Shown: positions 7,697-16,216 of the stretch, one piece after another
Numbering within the stretch: position 1 is the first letter of the stretch
How the letters are laid out: every line of letters starts with the position of its first letter
Origin: JBFGCT01 sp041581055
GTDB taxonomy: Bacteria > Actinomycetota > Acidimicrobiia > Acidimicrobiales > Ilumatobacteraceae
NCBI GenBank assembly: GCA_041581055.1
Contig: JBFGCT010000024.1
Span: forward strand, 1-31,069
DNA length: 31,069 nt
Reading direction: 5' to 3'
Made by a program: the position numbers and the translations under genes
Notes under the pieces: model-generated
Databases searched by the model: none
What the model was told of the DNA's origin: nothing
The model's input: only the letters and a program-made list of their open reading frames with translations

Positions 7697-7735
7697 GTGA
7701 ATCGACGGTGAAGCGGGCCTTCATCTCGGCTTCAC
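7697..7735. promoter_or_regulatory. Candidate OmpR/PhoP-type operator between DUF1800 and the response regulator
   Basis: Four related pentamers are arranged as two inverted pairs of direct repeats: GTGAA at 7697-7701 and 7708-7712 (11 bp apart), then TTCAT at 7720-7724 and TTCAC at 7731-7735 (11 bp apart). Eleven-base spacing of TTCAC-type half-sites is the known binding geometry of OmpR-family regulators, including the Streptomyces PhoP PHO box. The site sits 16 bp before the DUF1800 start and 25 bp before the regulator gene. Confidence 0.6.
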
Positions 7736-7760
7736 GTCCGATCTGCGACGATGGCGGATC

Positions 7761-8444
7761 GTGCGTGTGCTGGTGGTCGAAGACGACGTGTCGCTGGGCG
7801 AGGTGATCCAGCGCGGGCTGCGCGAGGAGGGCCACGCCGTCGACTGGGAGCGAACGCTCGCCGGCGCCAGCGAGGCGGTCGAGGTCAACCCGTACCAACT
7901 CGTCGTGCTCGACCTGGGGCTGCCCGACGGCGACGGGCTCGATCTGTGCCGGCGACTGCGCGCCGCCGACGACCCGGCCCGGGTGCTCGTGCTGACCGCC
8001 CGCGACTCGCTCGGCGACAAGGTGACCGGGCTCGACGCCGGCGCCGACGACTACCTGACCAAGCCGTTCCACCACCCCGAGCTCGCGGCGCGCGTCCGGG
8101 CCCTCCTACGACGGCCCGAGCACGCCAGGGGCCCGCTGCTCACCGCCGGCGACATCGAGCTCGACCCGGCGGCGCACACGGTCAAGCGGGCCGGCGTCCA
8201 GGTGCCGTTGACCGCCCGCGAGTTCGCGCTGCTGCACTACCTCCTCGACCGCGTCGGCGACGTCGTCGCCCGCAGCGAACTGCTCGACGCGGTCTGGGAC
8301 GCGAACTACGACGGGCTCTCCAACGTCGTCGACGTGCACGTCGCCAACCTGCGGCGCAAGCTCGAGCTGCCCGGCGCCCCGCCCCCGATCGACACGGTCC
8401 GCGGCGTCGGGTACCGGCTCGTCGTGGGAACATCGTCGCCGTGA
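7761..8444 (+). CDS. OmpR/PhoB-family response regulator
   Basis: A 227-residue two-domain regulator. The receiver domain (1-115) has the acidic pair at EDD 7-9, the phospho-acceptor D51 in VVLDLGLPDGDGLDL, the switch threonine in VLVLTARDS and the lysine in YLTKPFHHPELAARV. The winged-helix domain (about 130-225) has LTAREFALLHYLL, VVARSELLDAVWD, VVDVHVANLRRKLE and the wing DTVRGVGYRLV. GTG 7761 is the start that gives a complete first beta strand (MRVLVVEDD). Its stop overlaps the histidine kinase start by GTGA, so the pair is translationally coupled. The stimulus is unknown. Confidence 0.95.
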   Translation: MRVLVVEDDVSLGEVIQRGLREEGHAVDWERTLAGASEAVEVNPYQLVVLDLGLPDGDGLDLCRRLRAADDPARVLVLTARDSLGDKVTGLDAGADDYLTKPFHHPELAARVRALLRRPEHARGPLLTAGDIELDPAAHTVKRAGVQVPLTAREFALLHYLLDRVGDVVARSELLDAVWDANYDGLSNVVDVHVANLRRKLELPGAPPPIDTVRGVGYRLVVGTSSP

Positions 8445-9637
8445 GGTTGCGTCGCCTGCGATGGCGCCTGGCCCTGTTGTTCGGCGCCGTGGCCGTCGCC
8501 CTGGCGCTCGGACCGTTGCTCCTCTGGCGGTCGGCGCGGGTCGACGCGATCCGCGCGTCGTTCGACGCCGAGCTGACCGAGCAGATGGAGATCCTCGGGC
8601 GGGCCTGGAACGAGGACGACTTCGACGACGTCTGGTTTCCCGCCTGGTTCGTCAACAGCAACGACGAGTGGTTCGACGCGATCAGCGACACCGACCTCGA
8701 GCCGCCGCTGCTCACCTGGACACGAGAGGCCGGCGACGGGTCCGAGTTCCGGTCGTACGCGCAGGACGAGACGACGTACCGGGCCTACGTCAACCCGATC
8801 CGCGCGGGCGAGGCGCTGGTGACGCTCGGCGACACCGCCGACCGGGAGGCCGACCTGGCGAACCTCGACCGCCGGACCCTGCTGTGGGGGCTGGTGATCG
8901 CCGCCCTCGGCCTCGGGGTCGGCTGGTTGGGAGGCGGGCTGGCGCTCGCGCCGACGCGCAAGGCGCTGGAGGACCAGCAGGCCTTCCTCGCCGACGCCGC
9001 CCACGAGATGCGCACGCCGTTGGCGGTGATCATGGCGTCGAGCTCCCAAGCGCTGGCCCGCCCGCGCGAGGAGGGCGAGTACGTGCGGTCCCTCTCCGAG
9101 ATCCGCTCGGCCGCCGAGCGGGCGTCGACCGGCGTGAACGAGCTCCTCGACCTGGTCCGCATCGACTCAGGCCAGGCGATCCCCCGCCTCGCGCCGTTGC
9201 GCCTCGACCTGCTCGCCGAGGAGGTCGCGGCGTCGACCCTCGCGGAGGACGGCGACCGCACGGTCGAGGTCGTCGCCGAACCGGGGACGCCGGTCGTCGT
9301 CAACGCCGACATGGCGCTGGTCCGCCAGGCGCTCGACAACGTCGTCCGCAACGCCGTGCGCAGGGCGAATCGGGTCGAGTTGGCCAGCGTCGTCGAGGCC
9401 CGCATGGGGGTGGTCGAGGTGCGCGACGACGGCCCCGGTTTCGACCCCGAGGTCCTGCCGGCCGTCTTCGATCGCTACCGCCGCGGCGACCGGCGCGGCG
9501 AGACCGGCATCGGGCTGGCGATCGTCAAGGCGATCGTCGAGGCCAACGGTGGCACGGTCGAGGCGGCCAACGTCGAGGCGCCCGGCTGCGGGGCGATCGT
9601 CACGATCCGCCTCCCGCTCGCCGACCACGGCCGCTGA
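8441..9637 (+). CDS. Membrane sensor histidine kinase
   Basis: A 398-residue kinase. Topology: one helix near residues 8-26 (WRLALLFGAVAVALALGPLL), an extracellular segment of about 115 residues rich in acidic and aromatic residues, and a second helix LLWGLVIAALGLGVGWLGG near 150. The H-box is FLADAAHEMRTPLAVIM with the histidine near 188. The N-box is RQALDNVVRNAVRR, followed by G-boxes VRDDGPGFDP, FDRYRRGD and GETGIGLAIVKAIVEA. A typical HAMP domain is not obvious. GTG 8441 overlaps the regulator stop. It is expected to phosphorylate the partner regulator; the ligand sensed is unknown. Confidence 0.94.
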   Translation: MRLRRLRWRLALLFGAVAVALALGPLLLWRSARVDAIRASFDAELTEQMEILGRAWNEDDFDDVWFPAWFVNSNDEWFDAISDTDLEPPLLTWTREAGDGSEFRSYAQDETTYRAYVNPIRAGEALVTLGDTADREADLANLDRRTLLWGLVIAALGLGVGWLGGGLALAPTRKALEDQQAFLADAAHEMRTPLAVIMASSSQALARPREEGEYVRSLSEIRSAAERASTGVNELLDLVRIDSGQAIPRLAPLRLDLLAEEVAASTLAEDGDRTVEVVAEPGTPVVVNADMALVRQALDNVVRNAVRRANRVELASVVEARMGVVEVRDDGPGFDPEVLPAVFDRYRRGDRRGETGIGLAIVKAIVEANGGTVEAANVEAPGCGAIVTIRLPLADHGR

Positions 9638-9672
9638 CGCCGCGGCCGCGCCCGTGCTCCCGGCCGAGTCCG

Positions 9673-10176
9673 TCAGGCGCCGGGCCGGCGGGCGCCGGGG
9701 GCGACCGTGCGGGCGAGGATGCCCAGCGTGGCGAGCAGGTTCGTCTCGGAGATGACGGGGAAGATCGACGACGCCGCCTCCTGGTACGCCTCGTGCAGGT
9801 CGGACCAGTCGTAGTACGAGGTCACCAGGGTGCCGTCGTCGATCGGCTCGAGCCGGTACCCGTAGACGTGGCCGATCGGCGGTTGCAGGGCGCCGTCGAT
9901 CGTCCACGCGATCTCGCGGTCCTGCTCGAAGGCGGTGATGATGACGTTGACGTCGTACTCGCCGAGGTCGTAGTCGCGCAGCGAGTCCCGGTCCATGTGG
10001 ACCACGAACCGATCCCCGACGGCGGCCACCGGGTCGCCGGTGGCGGCCATCAACATCCCCGAGGCGTCGATCGCGACATGCCCCTGGGGGTCGCTCAGGA
10101 TGGCGAAGATCGCCGCCGGTGCGGCGGCGATGCGCCGCCGCACCTCGATCCGTTGTGCTGGCTGACTCTCGGGCAT
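9673..10176 (-). CDS. SRPBCC family protein (polyketide cyclase/dehydrase-like)
   Basis: A 167-residue helix-grip protein: IEVRRRIAAAPAAIFAILSDPQGHVAID at residues 10-37, GDRFVVHMDRD, EYDVNVIITAFEQDREIAWTI, GYRLEPIDDGTLVTSYYDW and a C-terminal helix NLLATLGILARTVA. It likely binds a lipid-like ligand; no catalytic role can be given. ATG 10176 lies 7 nt after TACCTT on the minus strand, consistent with its own leaderless promoter, although the DUF4332 gene ends only 22 bp upstream. Confidence 0.85.
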   Translation of the reverse strand: MPESQPAQRIEVRRRIAAAPAAIFAILSDPQGHVAIDASGMLMAATGDPVAAVGDRFVVHMDRDSLRDYDLGEYDVNVIITAFEQDREIAWTIDGALQPPIGHVYGYRLEPIDDGTLVTSYYDWSDLHEAYQEAASSIFPVISETNLLATLGILARTVAPGARRPGA

Positions 10177-10189
10177 CGCGCGAAAGGTA
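10174..10189 (-). promoter_or_regulatory. Probable leaderless promoter of the SRPBCC gene at 10176
   Basis: Minus-strand TACCTT (10189-10184) is followed after 7 nt by ATG 10176. Confidence 0.5.
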
Positions 10190-10198
10190 GCCGTTCGG

Positions 10199-10603
10199 TC
10201 AGTGCGAGACCATCGGCGGGAGCGTCTTGGCGTGGGCCACCCACCGCTCCACGTCGCCCGCCGAGGGGACTCGCCGCACGACGCCCTTGGTCGCGGAGAC
10301 CTCGAGACACGCCGCGTGCAGGTTGTCGGGACGGCGGGTGGCGAGCTCCTTGACCGTGTCGACTCCGGCCTGCCCGAGCAGGTCGGAGTACTCCTCGCCG
10401 ATCCCCCGCACCCGCATCAGGTCGGCCCGATTCACCCATTCGAGGACCAGCTTCTCGCTGATCCCGCAGACGGAGGCGATCGCCGCCCGACCCCGTTTGG
10501 CGCCACCGTCGGCCAGCAGCCGTTCGGTTGTGCGGATCCCGGCCCGCCGCAGCTTCTCCGCGTAGGCCGGCCCGATCCCTTCGATCGTGGCGATCGTGGT
10601 CAT
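10199..10603 (-). CDS. DUF4332 domain protein with helix-hairpin-helix motifs
   Basis: A 134-residue protein. Two helix-hairpin-helix-like elements are seen: IEGIGPAYAEKLRRAGIRTTERLL near residues 8-31 and MRVRGIGEEYSDLLGQAGVDTVKEL near 63-87, the standard DUF4332 layout. Helix-hairpin-helix motifs often bind DNA non-specifically, but function in this family is not established. ATG 10603 has a good GAGGAG about 6 nt upstream (minus strand), one of the few clear ribosome sites in the window. It is divergent from the EamA transporter. Confidence 0.87.
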   Translation of the reverse strand: MTTIATIEGIGPAYAEKLRRAGIRTTERLLADGGAKRGRAAIASVCGISEKLVLEWVNRADLMRVRGIGEEYSDLLGQAGVDTVKELATRRPDNLHAACLEVSATKGVVRRVPSAGDVERWVAHAKTLPPMVSH

Positions 10604-10725
10604 GTGTCTCCTCTTTCGTGTTGGTGCGGACTTCGTCCTCGTTCGATGCTGTGTGGACGCATCGCGGGCGTCGGGAGTCGCGGAGTAACGCGGGCGAACC
10701 GAGAGGCGAGAATCCCGTCAGCCGC

Positions 10726-10740
10726 TACGTTGCGCCCGTG
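10726..10740 (+). promoter_or_regulatory. Probable leaderless promoter of the EamA gene
   Basis: TACGTT at 10726-10731 lies 6 nt before GTG 10738. The rest of the 134-bp divergent gap (10604-10737) shows no other clear signal apart from the DUF4332 ribosome site. Confidence 0.55.
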
Positions 10741-11640
10741 ACGAACGCGACGGCGATCACGACGGTCGAGGTCGAACGAGACGAACTCCCACGCGGGCTG
10801 GTCGGCGCGTTGATCGCGGTGTGCGCGTGGTCGACGGGGACCGTGCTGGCCAAGGGGATCGAGATGGGCGGCCTGGCGATCGGCGCGTACCGGTTCTGGC
10901 TGTTCGCCATCTTCATCGTGCTCTTCATGCGCGCCCGCGGCGTGCCGTTTCGCTGGCAGGTCTTGCGCGACTCGAAGTGGGGCGGTCTCGCGCTCGGCGC
11001 GGACATCGCCCTGTTCTTCACGGCGGTGAAGGAGACGAGCATCGTCAACGCGACGATCATCGGCTCGCTGCAGCCGATCGTCGTCGGCGTCATCGCCGCC
11101 CGCTTCTTCGGCGAACGGATCCGAGCCCGCGACGCGGTCTGGTCGCTCATCGCGCTCGGCGGCGTGTTCGTCGTCGTGTCGGCGGCGGGGGGCGACGACA
11201 CCAGCAGCATCCGGGGCGACCTGCTCGCCGCTGCGGCGATGCTGTCGTGGAGCGCGTACTTCATCGCCTCGAAAGACTCCAAGAAGCGGATGTCGTCGAC
11301 CGAGTTCACCGCCGGCACGGCGATCTGGACCGCGCTGATCTGCACACCGCTCGGCTTCGCGTTCGGACAGGACATGTCGTGGCCATCGACCAAGAACTGG
11401 GCGTTGCTCGTCGCGATGACCGTCGGCTCGGGGATCGTCGGCCACGCGCTGATGAACTGGTCGCTCGTGCGGATCCCGCTCTGGGTGGGCTCCACGTTCA
11501 CCCTGCTGATCCCCGGATTCGCCGCGCTGCTGGCGTGGGCGTTCCTCGACGAGTCGCTCTCGGTCACCCAGGCGGCGGCGATGGCCACCGTGATCGGAGC
11601 GCTGGCGATGATCGTCCGCGGGCAGAGGGGGCCGGCGTGA
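10738..11640 (+). CDS. EamA/DMT-superfamily transporter
   Basis: A 300-residue integral membrane protein with about ten hydrophobic helices in two EamA repeats: GALIAVCAWSTGTVLAKGI opens the first half and GDLLAAAAMLSWSAYFIAS the second. The substrate (a metabolite or drug) cannot be inferred. GTG 10738 is chosen because it directly follows a -10-like TACGTT; in-frame codons upstream do not look protein-like. Its TGA overlaps the next start by GTGA, indicating translational coupling with the YgjV-like gene. Confidence 0.9.
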   Translation: MTNATAITTVEVERDELPRGLVGALIAVCAWSTGTVLAKGIEMGGLAIGAYRFWLFAIFIVLFMRARGVPFRWQVLRDSKWGGLALGADIALFFTAVKETSIVNATIIGSLQPIVVGVIAARFFGERIRARDAVWSLIALGGVFVVVSAAGGDDTSSIRGDLLAAAAMLSWSAYFIASKDSKKRMSSTEFTAGTAIWTALICTPLGFAFGQDMSWPSTKNWALLVAMTVGSGIVGHALMNWSLVRIPLWVGSTFTLLIPGFAALLAWAFLDESLSVTQAAAMATVIGALAMIVRGQRGPA

Positions 11641-12248
11641 GCACCGAGCTCATCGGCTACGCGGCGTCGGCGCTGGTGGTGCTGTCGCTGACGATGAGGT
11701 CGGTCGTGCGACTGCGCCTGATCTCGTTCGCCGGGGCGCTCACCTTCGCCGTCTACGGCGTGCTGATCGAGTCGATTCCGATCGTCATCACCAACGTTTC
11801 GATCCTGGCGATCAACGCCTGGTTCCTCGCGCGCGAGCTGTCGCCGGTCCGCGGCCCGGACCACGGGGCGTCGTGGATCCGCGCCGACTCCCCGTTCCTC
11901 CTCGACTTCGTCGAATACCACCACGACGACATCTGCCGCTTCCAGCCGGACTTCGTCCTGCCGACCGGCGACGACGTCGTGGCGCTGATGTTGACCCGCG
12001 AGGGGCTGCCCGCCGGACTGCTGGTCGGTCGCCGCCGGGGCGAACGGCTGATCATCGACCTCGACTACGTGCTGTCCGCCTACCGCGACTCGCGGCTCGG
12101 GCGATGGCTGTTCGGCCCCGGCGCCGACGTCCTCCGAGCCGAGGGCATCCGAGCCCTGACCACGACCGGCACGACCGAGCCGCACGCCAGGTACCTCGAG
12201 CGGGTCGGATTCGAGCGGTCCGGCGACCAACTGACCCTCACCCTCTGA
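11637..12248 (+). CDS. YgjV-like membrane domain fused to a GNAT-like acetyltransferase domain
   Basis: A 203-residue protein. Residues 1-70 form about three membrane helices (LIGYAASALVVLSLTMRSV, LRLISFAGALTFAVYGVLI, PIVITNVSILAINAWFLAREL), the arrangement of the YgjV family. Residues 80-203 are soluble and look like a GNAT fold: LLDFVEYHHDDICRF, GDDVVALMLTREGLPAGLLVG, LIIDLDYVLSAYRDSRLGRWLF and HARYLERVGFER (the last typical of the GNAT C-terminal strand and helix). The acetyl-CoA loop is weakly conserved (YRDSRLGRW). It starts within the EamA stop, with GAGGGG 6 nt upstream. The acceptor substrate is unknown. Confidence 0.78.
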   Translation: MSTELIGYAASALVVLSLTMRSVVRLRLISFAGALTFAVYGVLIESIPIVITNVSILAINAWFLARELSPVRGPDHGASWIRADSPFLLDFVEYHHDDICRFQPDFVLPTGDDVVALMLTREGLPAGLLVGRRRGERLIIDLDYVLSAYRDSRLGRWLFGPGADVLRAEGIRALTTTGTTEPHARYLERVGFERSGDQLTLTL

Positions 12249-12263
12249 CGGGCGCGGGCGCGT

Positions 12264-12312
12264 TACGTTTCACCAGAGGAGGAGGTGGACCGCGCGGACG
12301 CGGAGGACGATG
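12264..12312 (+). promoter_or_regulatory. Promoter and ribosome site of the coiled-coil gene
   Basis: TACGTT at 12264-12269 is followed by the purine-rich AGAGGAGGAGGTGG at 12275-12288 and a second GGAGG at 12302-12306 just 3 nt before ATG 12310. Unlike most neighbours, this transcript would have a leader of about 35 nt. Confidence 0.4.
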
Positions 12313-13281
12313 GGACTGTTTCGGAAGAACAACGAAGACGCCGCCAAGATCGAGGAGCTGCGGGCGGAGCTCCAACTGATGCGCCTCCGGCTCGACGAGG
12401 CCGACATCGCCAAGGCGCGGCTGGAGGCACGCCTCGACGAGACCGACGCGGCGAAGGCCGGGCTCGCCAACCGGGTCAACTCGATCGACGCGCTGAGCAA
12501 GCAGGTCAACAGCCAGGCCGGTGACGTCAGTTCGCTCACGTCGCAGGTCCGCCAACTGACCGTGAAGCTGGCGACGCCGCCGGCCGAGCCGCCGCCGCCC
12601 CCTCCCCCGCCGCCGCCCGACACGAGCGCGGTCGACCGACGGGTCGAGGAGATCGAAGCCCGGCTCGCCGATCTCGACGCGGTGAACGAACGGCTGAACG
12701 CGCTGTCGGCCGCCGTCACCCGGCAGGCCCAGGAGGCGTTGGCCACCGACGGCCAGGTCGACCCCAGCCAGATCGGCGACATGGCCAACCGGCTCGAGGA
12801 CTTGTCGGTCGCCGTCGCCACCCATTCGACCCAACTCGCAGCGACCAAGGAACGGGTCGACGCCATCGAACCCGCCACCGAGCAGCCCGACGACGACACC
12901 CGCGAGATCGTCGACGAGATGCGCCACCAGATCGGGCAGATGGCCGAGCGGATGACCTCGCTCGACCGGCGCCTGACCAACGTGTCGACCGAGCTGGCCA
13001 ACCAGCTCACCGAGCTGAGCCGGGACATCGACACGATGTCGCGACAGCCGGCGCCCACGCTCCCTCCGCCATCGGTCGCCGCCGCGGCCGAGGCCGGCGG
13101 GATCGAGGATCTGGACACCGACGAGCTCGAGCTGCGGCTGGCCGAGAAGTTCGACATGGCGATCGACGACGTCCGAGAGAGCCAGCAACGGCTCGCCGCC
13201 GAGCAGGCTCGCTACGAGATCAAGTTCCGCGAGGACCTCGCCGAGCTGGCCGAGCGCCTGCGCCGCCCGCGCACCGCCTGA
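12310..13281 (+). CDS. Coiled-coil protein with a poly-proline linker, function unknown
   Basis: A 323-residue, hydrophilic, Ala/Glu/Leu-rich protein without signal peptide or membrane helices. Residues 10-90 are coiled coil (KIEELRAELQLMRLRLDEAD), then a run of about ten prolines near residues 96-106, then further heptad-rich segments (VDRRVEEIEARLADLDAVNE, MAERMTSLDRRLTNVSTELA, ESQQRLAAEQARYEIKFRED). It is likely a cytoplasmic scaffold or structural protein; no specific family was recognised. ATG 12310 is preceded by a close GGAGG. It converges with UPF0182 across a hairpin. Confidence 0.8.
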   Translation: MGLFRKNNEDAAKIEELRAELQLMRLRLDEADIAKARLEARLDETDAAKAGLANRVNSIDALSKQVNSQAGDVSSLTSQVRQLTVKLATPPAEPPPPPPPPPPDTSAVDRRVEEIEARLADLDAVNERLNALSAAVTRQAQEALATDGQVDPSQIGDMANRLEDLSVAVATHSTQLAATKERVDAIEPATEQPDDDTREIVDEMRHQIGQMAERMTSLDRRLTNVSTELANQLTELSRDIDTMSRQPAPTLPPPSVAAAAEAGGIEDLDTDELELRLAEKFDMAIDDVRESQQRLAAEQARYEIKFREDLAELAERLRRPRTA

Positions 13282-13287
13282 CACACC

Positions 13288-13305
13288 CCGCCCGAACGCG
13301 GGCGG
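13288..13305. terminator. Hairpin between convergent coiled-coil and UPF0182 genes
   Basis: CCGCCCG (13288-13294) and CGGGCGG (13299-13305) form a perfect 7-bp GC stem with a 4-nt loop, lying between the two stop codons. There is no U-tract. Likely a bidirectional terminator. Confidence 0.55.
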
Positions 13306-13309
13306 CGGC

Positions 13310-16216
13310 TCAGGCGCCGTCGCTGATCAGCTGCAACGCCTCCTGCACCAGCAGGCGGGCGGCGTCGACCTTGGCCTGATACTCGCCGAGGTCGCCGGCG
13401 GCCAGCGCGTCTTCGGCCTCGACGAACAGCCGGTCGGCCTCGGTCAGCAGCGCGGTCGCGTCACCGGCGAACTGGCCGGGCTCGTCGGGCTCGTCGGGCG
13501 GCGGATCGGACGGCGATGGCTCGGACGGGGCGCCGACGCGGTCGCCGACATCGGCGTCGAATCCGGGGAACAACCGGGCGAGCGCCGCGCCGAGCGTGTC
13601 TTCGAGGACCGACCGGTCGTTGTAGGACACGATCAGGGAGCGGTACGCGGTGACCGAGCCGACCTCGCTCGATCCCTGAGGGACCGCCACGTAGTACGGG
13701 CGGACGTAGATCAACCCGTCGGCGACCGGGATCACCTGCATGTCGCCGAAACGGACCTCGCTGCCGCCCTCGCCCTGGTTGTCGAGCGAGATCCGCCGGG
13801 AGATCTCCTCCTGCGACTCGGCGTTCTCGGCGACACGGATCGGACCGTCGGGCAGCGCCGAGTTCGTGTCGTCGACGATGAACGTCGTCAAGGTGCCGTA
13901 CGTTTCCGGGTCGCTCGACGCCGTCATGTAGGCCTGTAGCTGGGTCCGCTCGTCGCCGGTCGAGAACGGGACGAACGGGCGCAGGATGACGAACTCGTCC
14001 TCGTCGACGCCGGGCGTCCGGGTGTCGAACATCGTGTAGTACGGGACGAACCTGTCGGCGTCGGACTCGGTGGCGAAGGTGTTCTCGGCTGCGGTCTGGT
14101 TCGAGGTCGCGGCGGCGGACGAGCCGGTCGACCCGCGCTGTGTGGGCTCGGTCCCGGGCGCCTGGGCGACCGACCACGCGTTGCCGTCACGCTGGAAGAA
14201 CAGGGCCGGGTCGATCCGGTACTTCGAGTAGACGTCGGTCTGGATGCGGAACAGGTCTTCCGGGTACCGCAGGTGCTCGCGCAGCCCGGCGGGCATCTGT
14301 TCGATGTCGGTGAACAGCTTGGGGAAGGCGCCGCGCCACGCCCGCAGGATCGGGTCGTCGGGATCGACGACGTAGAGGCTGACGTCGCCGCTGTACGCGT
14401 CGACGACCGCCTTCACGCTGTTGCGGACGTAGTTGTCGTTGTCGCCGAGACCGGACGCTTCGGAGCGTTGGATCCCGCCGATCCGCTGGCCGTACGGATA
14501 CCGGCTGGTCGTGGTGTACGCGTCGACGACCCACAGGACCTGGCCGTCGATCGCCACCGGATAGGGGTCGGCGTCGTAGGACAGGAACGGCGCCAGCTTG
14601 TTGAGCCGGTCGTTGACCCCGCGCACCCAGAGCATCTGGGAGTCGTCGTTGATCGCCCCGGAGCCGAGCACGTTGTAATCGAGGAACGCCAGCGCGAACG
14701 CCGCCCGCCGGGCGAACGAGTTCATCCGCACCCCGCTCGTTCCCTCGTAGTCGTGCGGCTCGTTGCACTCCCGCTCGGTGGACTCGGTGTTGGCGATCGC
14801 GTAGCCGTTCAACGTCGGGCTGAAGTACAGCTCGGGCCGCTCGAGCTCGACGGTGCGGTAGTCGGGCCGCTCGTTCTGGAGCACCTGACCGGTCGGCGCG
14901 AGGACGAGGCCGCAACCCCGCGTGTTGATCAGGTGGAGGCCCTGCCAGCTGCGGTTGGTCACGCCGCCGAGATCGAGCTCGCGGGCGGTGATCAGCACCT
15001 GCTGTGTTCGACCGTCGAGCTCGTAGCGGTCGACGTCGAGGTCGTCGATGGTGAGGCCGGCCAACTCGCCACGATCGACGAGGAAGCGGGTCTCCATCGC
15101 CGTCGGGTTGAGCAACCGCGTGTTGCGGAGCGGGTCGAGATCGGCCTCGACCTCGGCGGCGGTCAGCGTGCCGAACTCGACGGTGCGCACGTCGATGTCG
15201 GTCAGGCCGAGTGCCTGGCGCGTGGCGATCACGTTGCGCTCGATGTACGGGGCCTCGCGGCTCTCCTGGTTCGGGTTGACGACCAACGACTGCACGACCG
15301 CGGGGTAGATCAGGCCGCCGACGATCGACACGACGAGCCAGAGTGCCGACGCCACGAGCGGGAGCCGCCACGAGCCGGTCTTGACGACCGAGAGGTACAG
15401 CCCGGCGGTCAGCAGGGCGATCAGGATCAGCAACATGATCGCCGGCAACTGGGCCTTGACGACCGAGTAGGTCGCGCCCTGCACGATGCCGCGCTGGCTG
15501 TTGGTCAGCTCGTAGCGGTCGAGCCAGTAGTCGCCGGCCTTGAGCACGGCGAGGATCGCCAGCAGCACGGCGACGTGCGCCTTGGTCGCCTGCCGGATGA
15601 CCGGCACCGGGGAGACGAACACGACCCCGCCGTTCAGGATGTGCGCCGCAGCGGTCAGCAGCAACACGATGATCACGGCGACGAACAGCCAGTCGAGGAG
15701 GAACGTCAGGAATGGGAGCTGGAAGACGTAGAACCCGACGTCGGCGCCGAACTGCTCGTCGTTGACGCCGAACTCCTTGGCGTTGCGGAACAGCAGCCAG
15801 TCCTGCCATCGGGCGACGGCGGGCAGCGCGAGGAGGAGGGCGAACATCAGGGCGACCGCGTACCGCACCAGCTTGAGGCGGCGGCCGAACAGCTCGTGGA
15901 ACCGCTCGACGTACGGGTGCATGTTCGCCGGGAACGACGACGGCGCGGCGCGGTCGGCGATGAACAGGTTCGCCGCGGCGATGATCGTGAAGATCAGGAA
16001 GAAGGCGACGAACAGCGTCAGCTTCGCGCCGATCACCCCCCAGAAGACGTCGCTGCGTCCGAGCGAGCGGTGCCACAGGAAGTCGACGTAGAAGCGGGCG
16101 ATCGCCCGGCCGAAGATCAGGACGAAGAGGAACAGCCCCCCGACCACGATCAGCAGCCCCCGGCCGCCGATGAGACGACGGCGAGTGTCGACGGGAAGAT
16201 CGTTCGCGCGCCGCAT
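13310..16216 (-). CDS. UPF0182 family large membrane protein
   Basis: A 968-residue protein with about seven helices in the first 320 residues (for example GLLIVVGGLFLFVLIFGRAI, KLTLFVAFFLIFTIIAAANLF, LLDWLFVAVIIVLLLTAAAHI) followed by a large, probably extracellular region containing NPNQESREAPYIERNVIATR, LNPTAMETRFLVDRGEL, VVDAYTTTSRYPYGQ and YPEDLFRIQTDVYSKY, all typical of UPF0182. Residues past 890 are an acidic Pro-rich linker and a C-terminal helical segment. Function is unknown. ATG 16216 is preferred to an upstream in-frame start at 16282 because it lies 8 nt after TAATCT and avoids overlap with the upstream gene. Confidence 0.93.
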   Translation of the reverse strand: MRRANDLPVDTRRRLIGGRGLLIVVGGLFLFVLIFGRAIARFYVDFLWHRSLGRSDVFWGVIGAKLTLFVAFFLIFTIIAAANLFIADRAAPSSFPANMHPYVERFHELFGRRLKLVRYAVALMFALLLALPAVARWQDWLLFRNAKEFGVNDEQFGADVGFYVFQLPFLTFLLDWLFVAVIIVLLLTAAAHILNGGVVFVSPVPVIRQATKAHVAVLLAILAVLKAGDYWLDRYELTNSQRGIVQGATYSVVKAQLPAIMLLILIALLTAGLYLSVVKTGSWRLPLVASALWLVVSIVGGLIYPAVVQSLVVNPNQESREAPYIERNVIATRQALGLTDIDVRTVEFGTLTAAEVEADLDPLRNTRLLNPTAMETRFLVDRGELAGLTIDDLDVDRYELDGRTQQVLITARELDLGGVTNRSWQGLHLINTRGCGLVLAPTGQVLQNERPDYRTVELERPELYFSPTLNGYAIANTESTERECNEPHDYEGTSGVRMNSFARRAAFALAFLDYNVLGSGAINDDSQMLWVRGVNDRLNKLAPFLSYDADPYPVAIDGQVLWVVDAYTTTSRYPYGQRIGGIQRSEASGLGDNDNYVRNSVKAVVDAYSGDVSLYVVDPDDPILRAWRGAFPKLFTDIEQMPAGLREHLRYPEDLFRIQTDVYSKYRIDPALFFQRDGNAWSVAQAPGTEPTQRGSTGSSAAATSNQTAAENTFATESDADRFVPYYTMFDTRTPGVDEDEFVILRPFVPFSTGDERTQLQAYMTASSDPETYGTLTTFIVDDTNSALPDGPIRVAENAESQEEISRRISLDNQGEGGSEVRFGDMQVIPVADGLIYVRPYYVAVPQGSSEVGSVTAYRSLIVSYNDRSVLEDTLGAALARLFPGFDADVGDRVGAPSEPSPSDPPPDEPDEPGQFAGDATALLTEADRLFVEAEDALAAGDLGEYQAKVDAARLLVQEALQLISDGA

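Noticed and set aside
12285..12524. Short frame starting at GTG 12285 behind a strong purine tract
   Set aside because: The tract is well placed for it, but the frame is an Arg-rich shadow of the coiled-coil gene and has no homology-like features.
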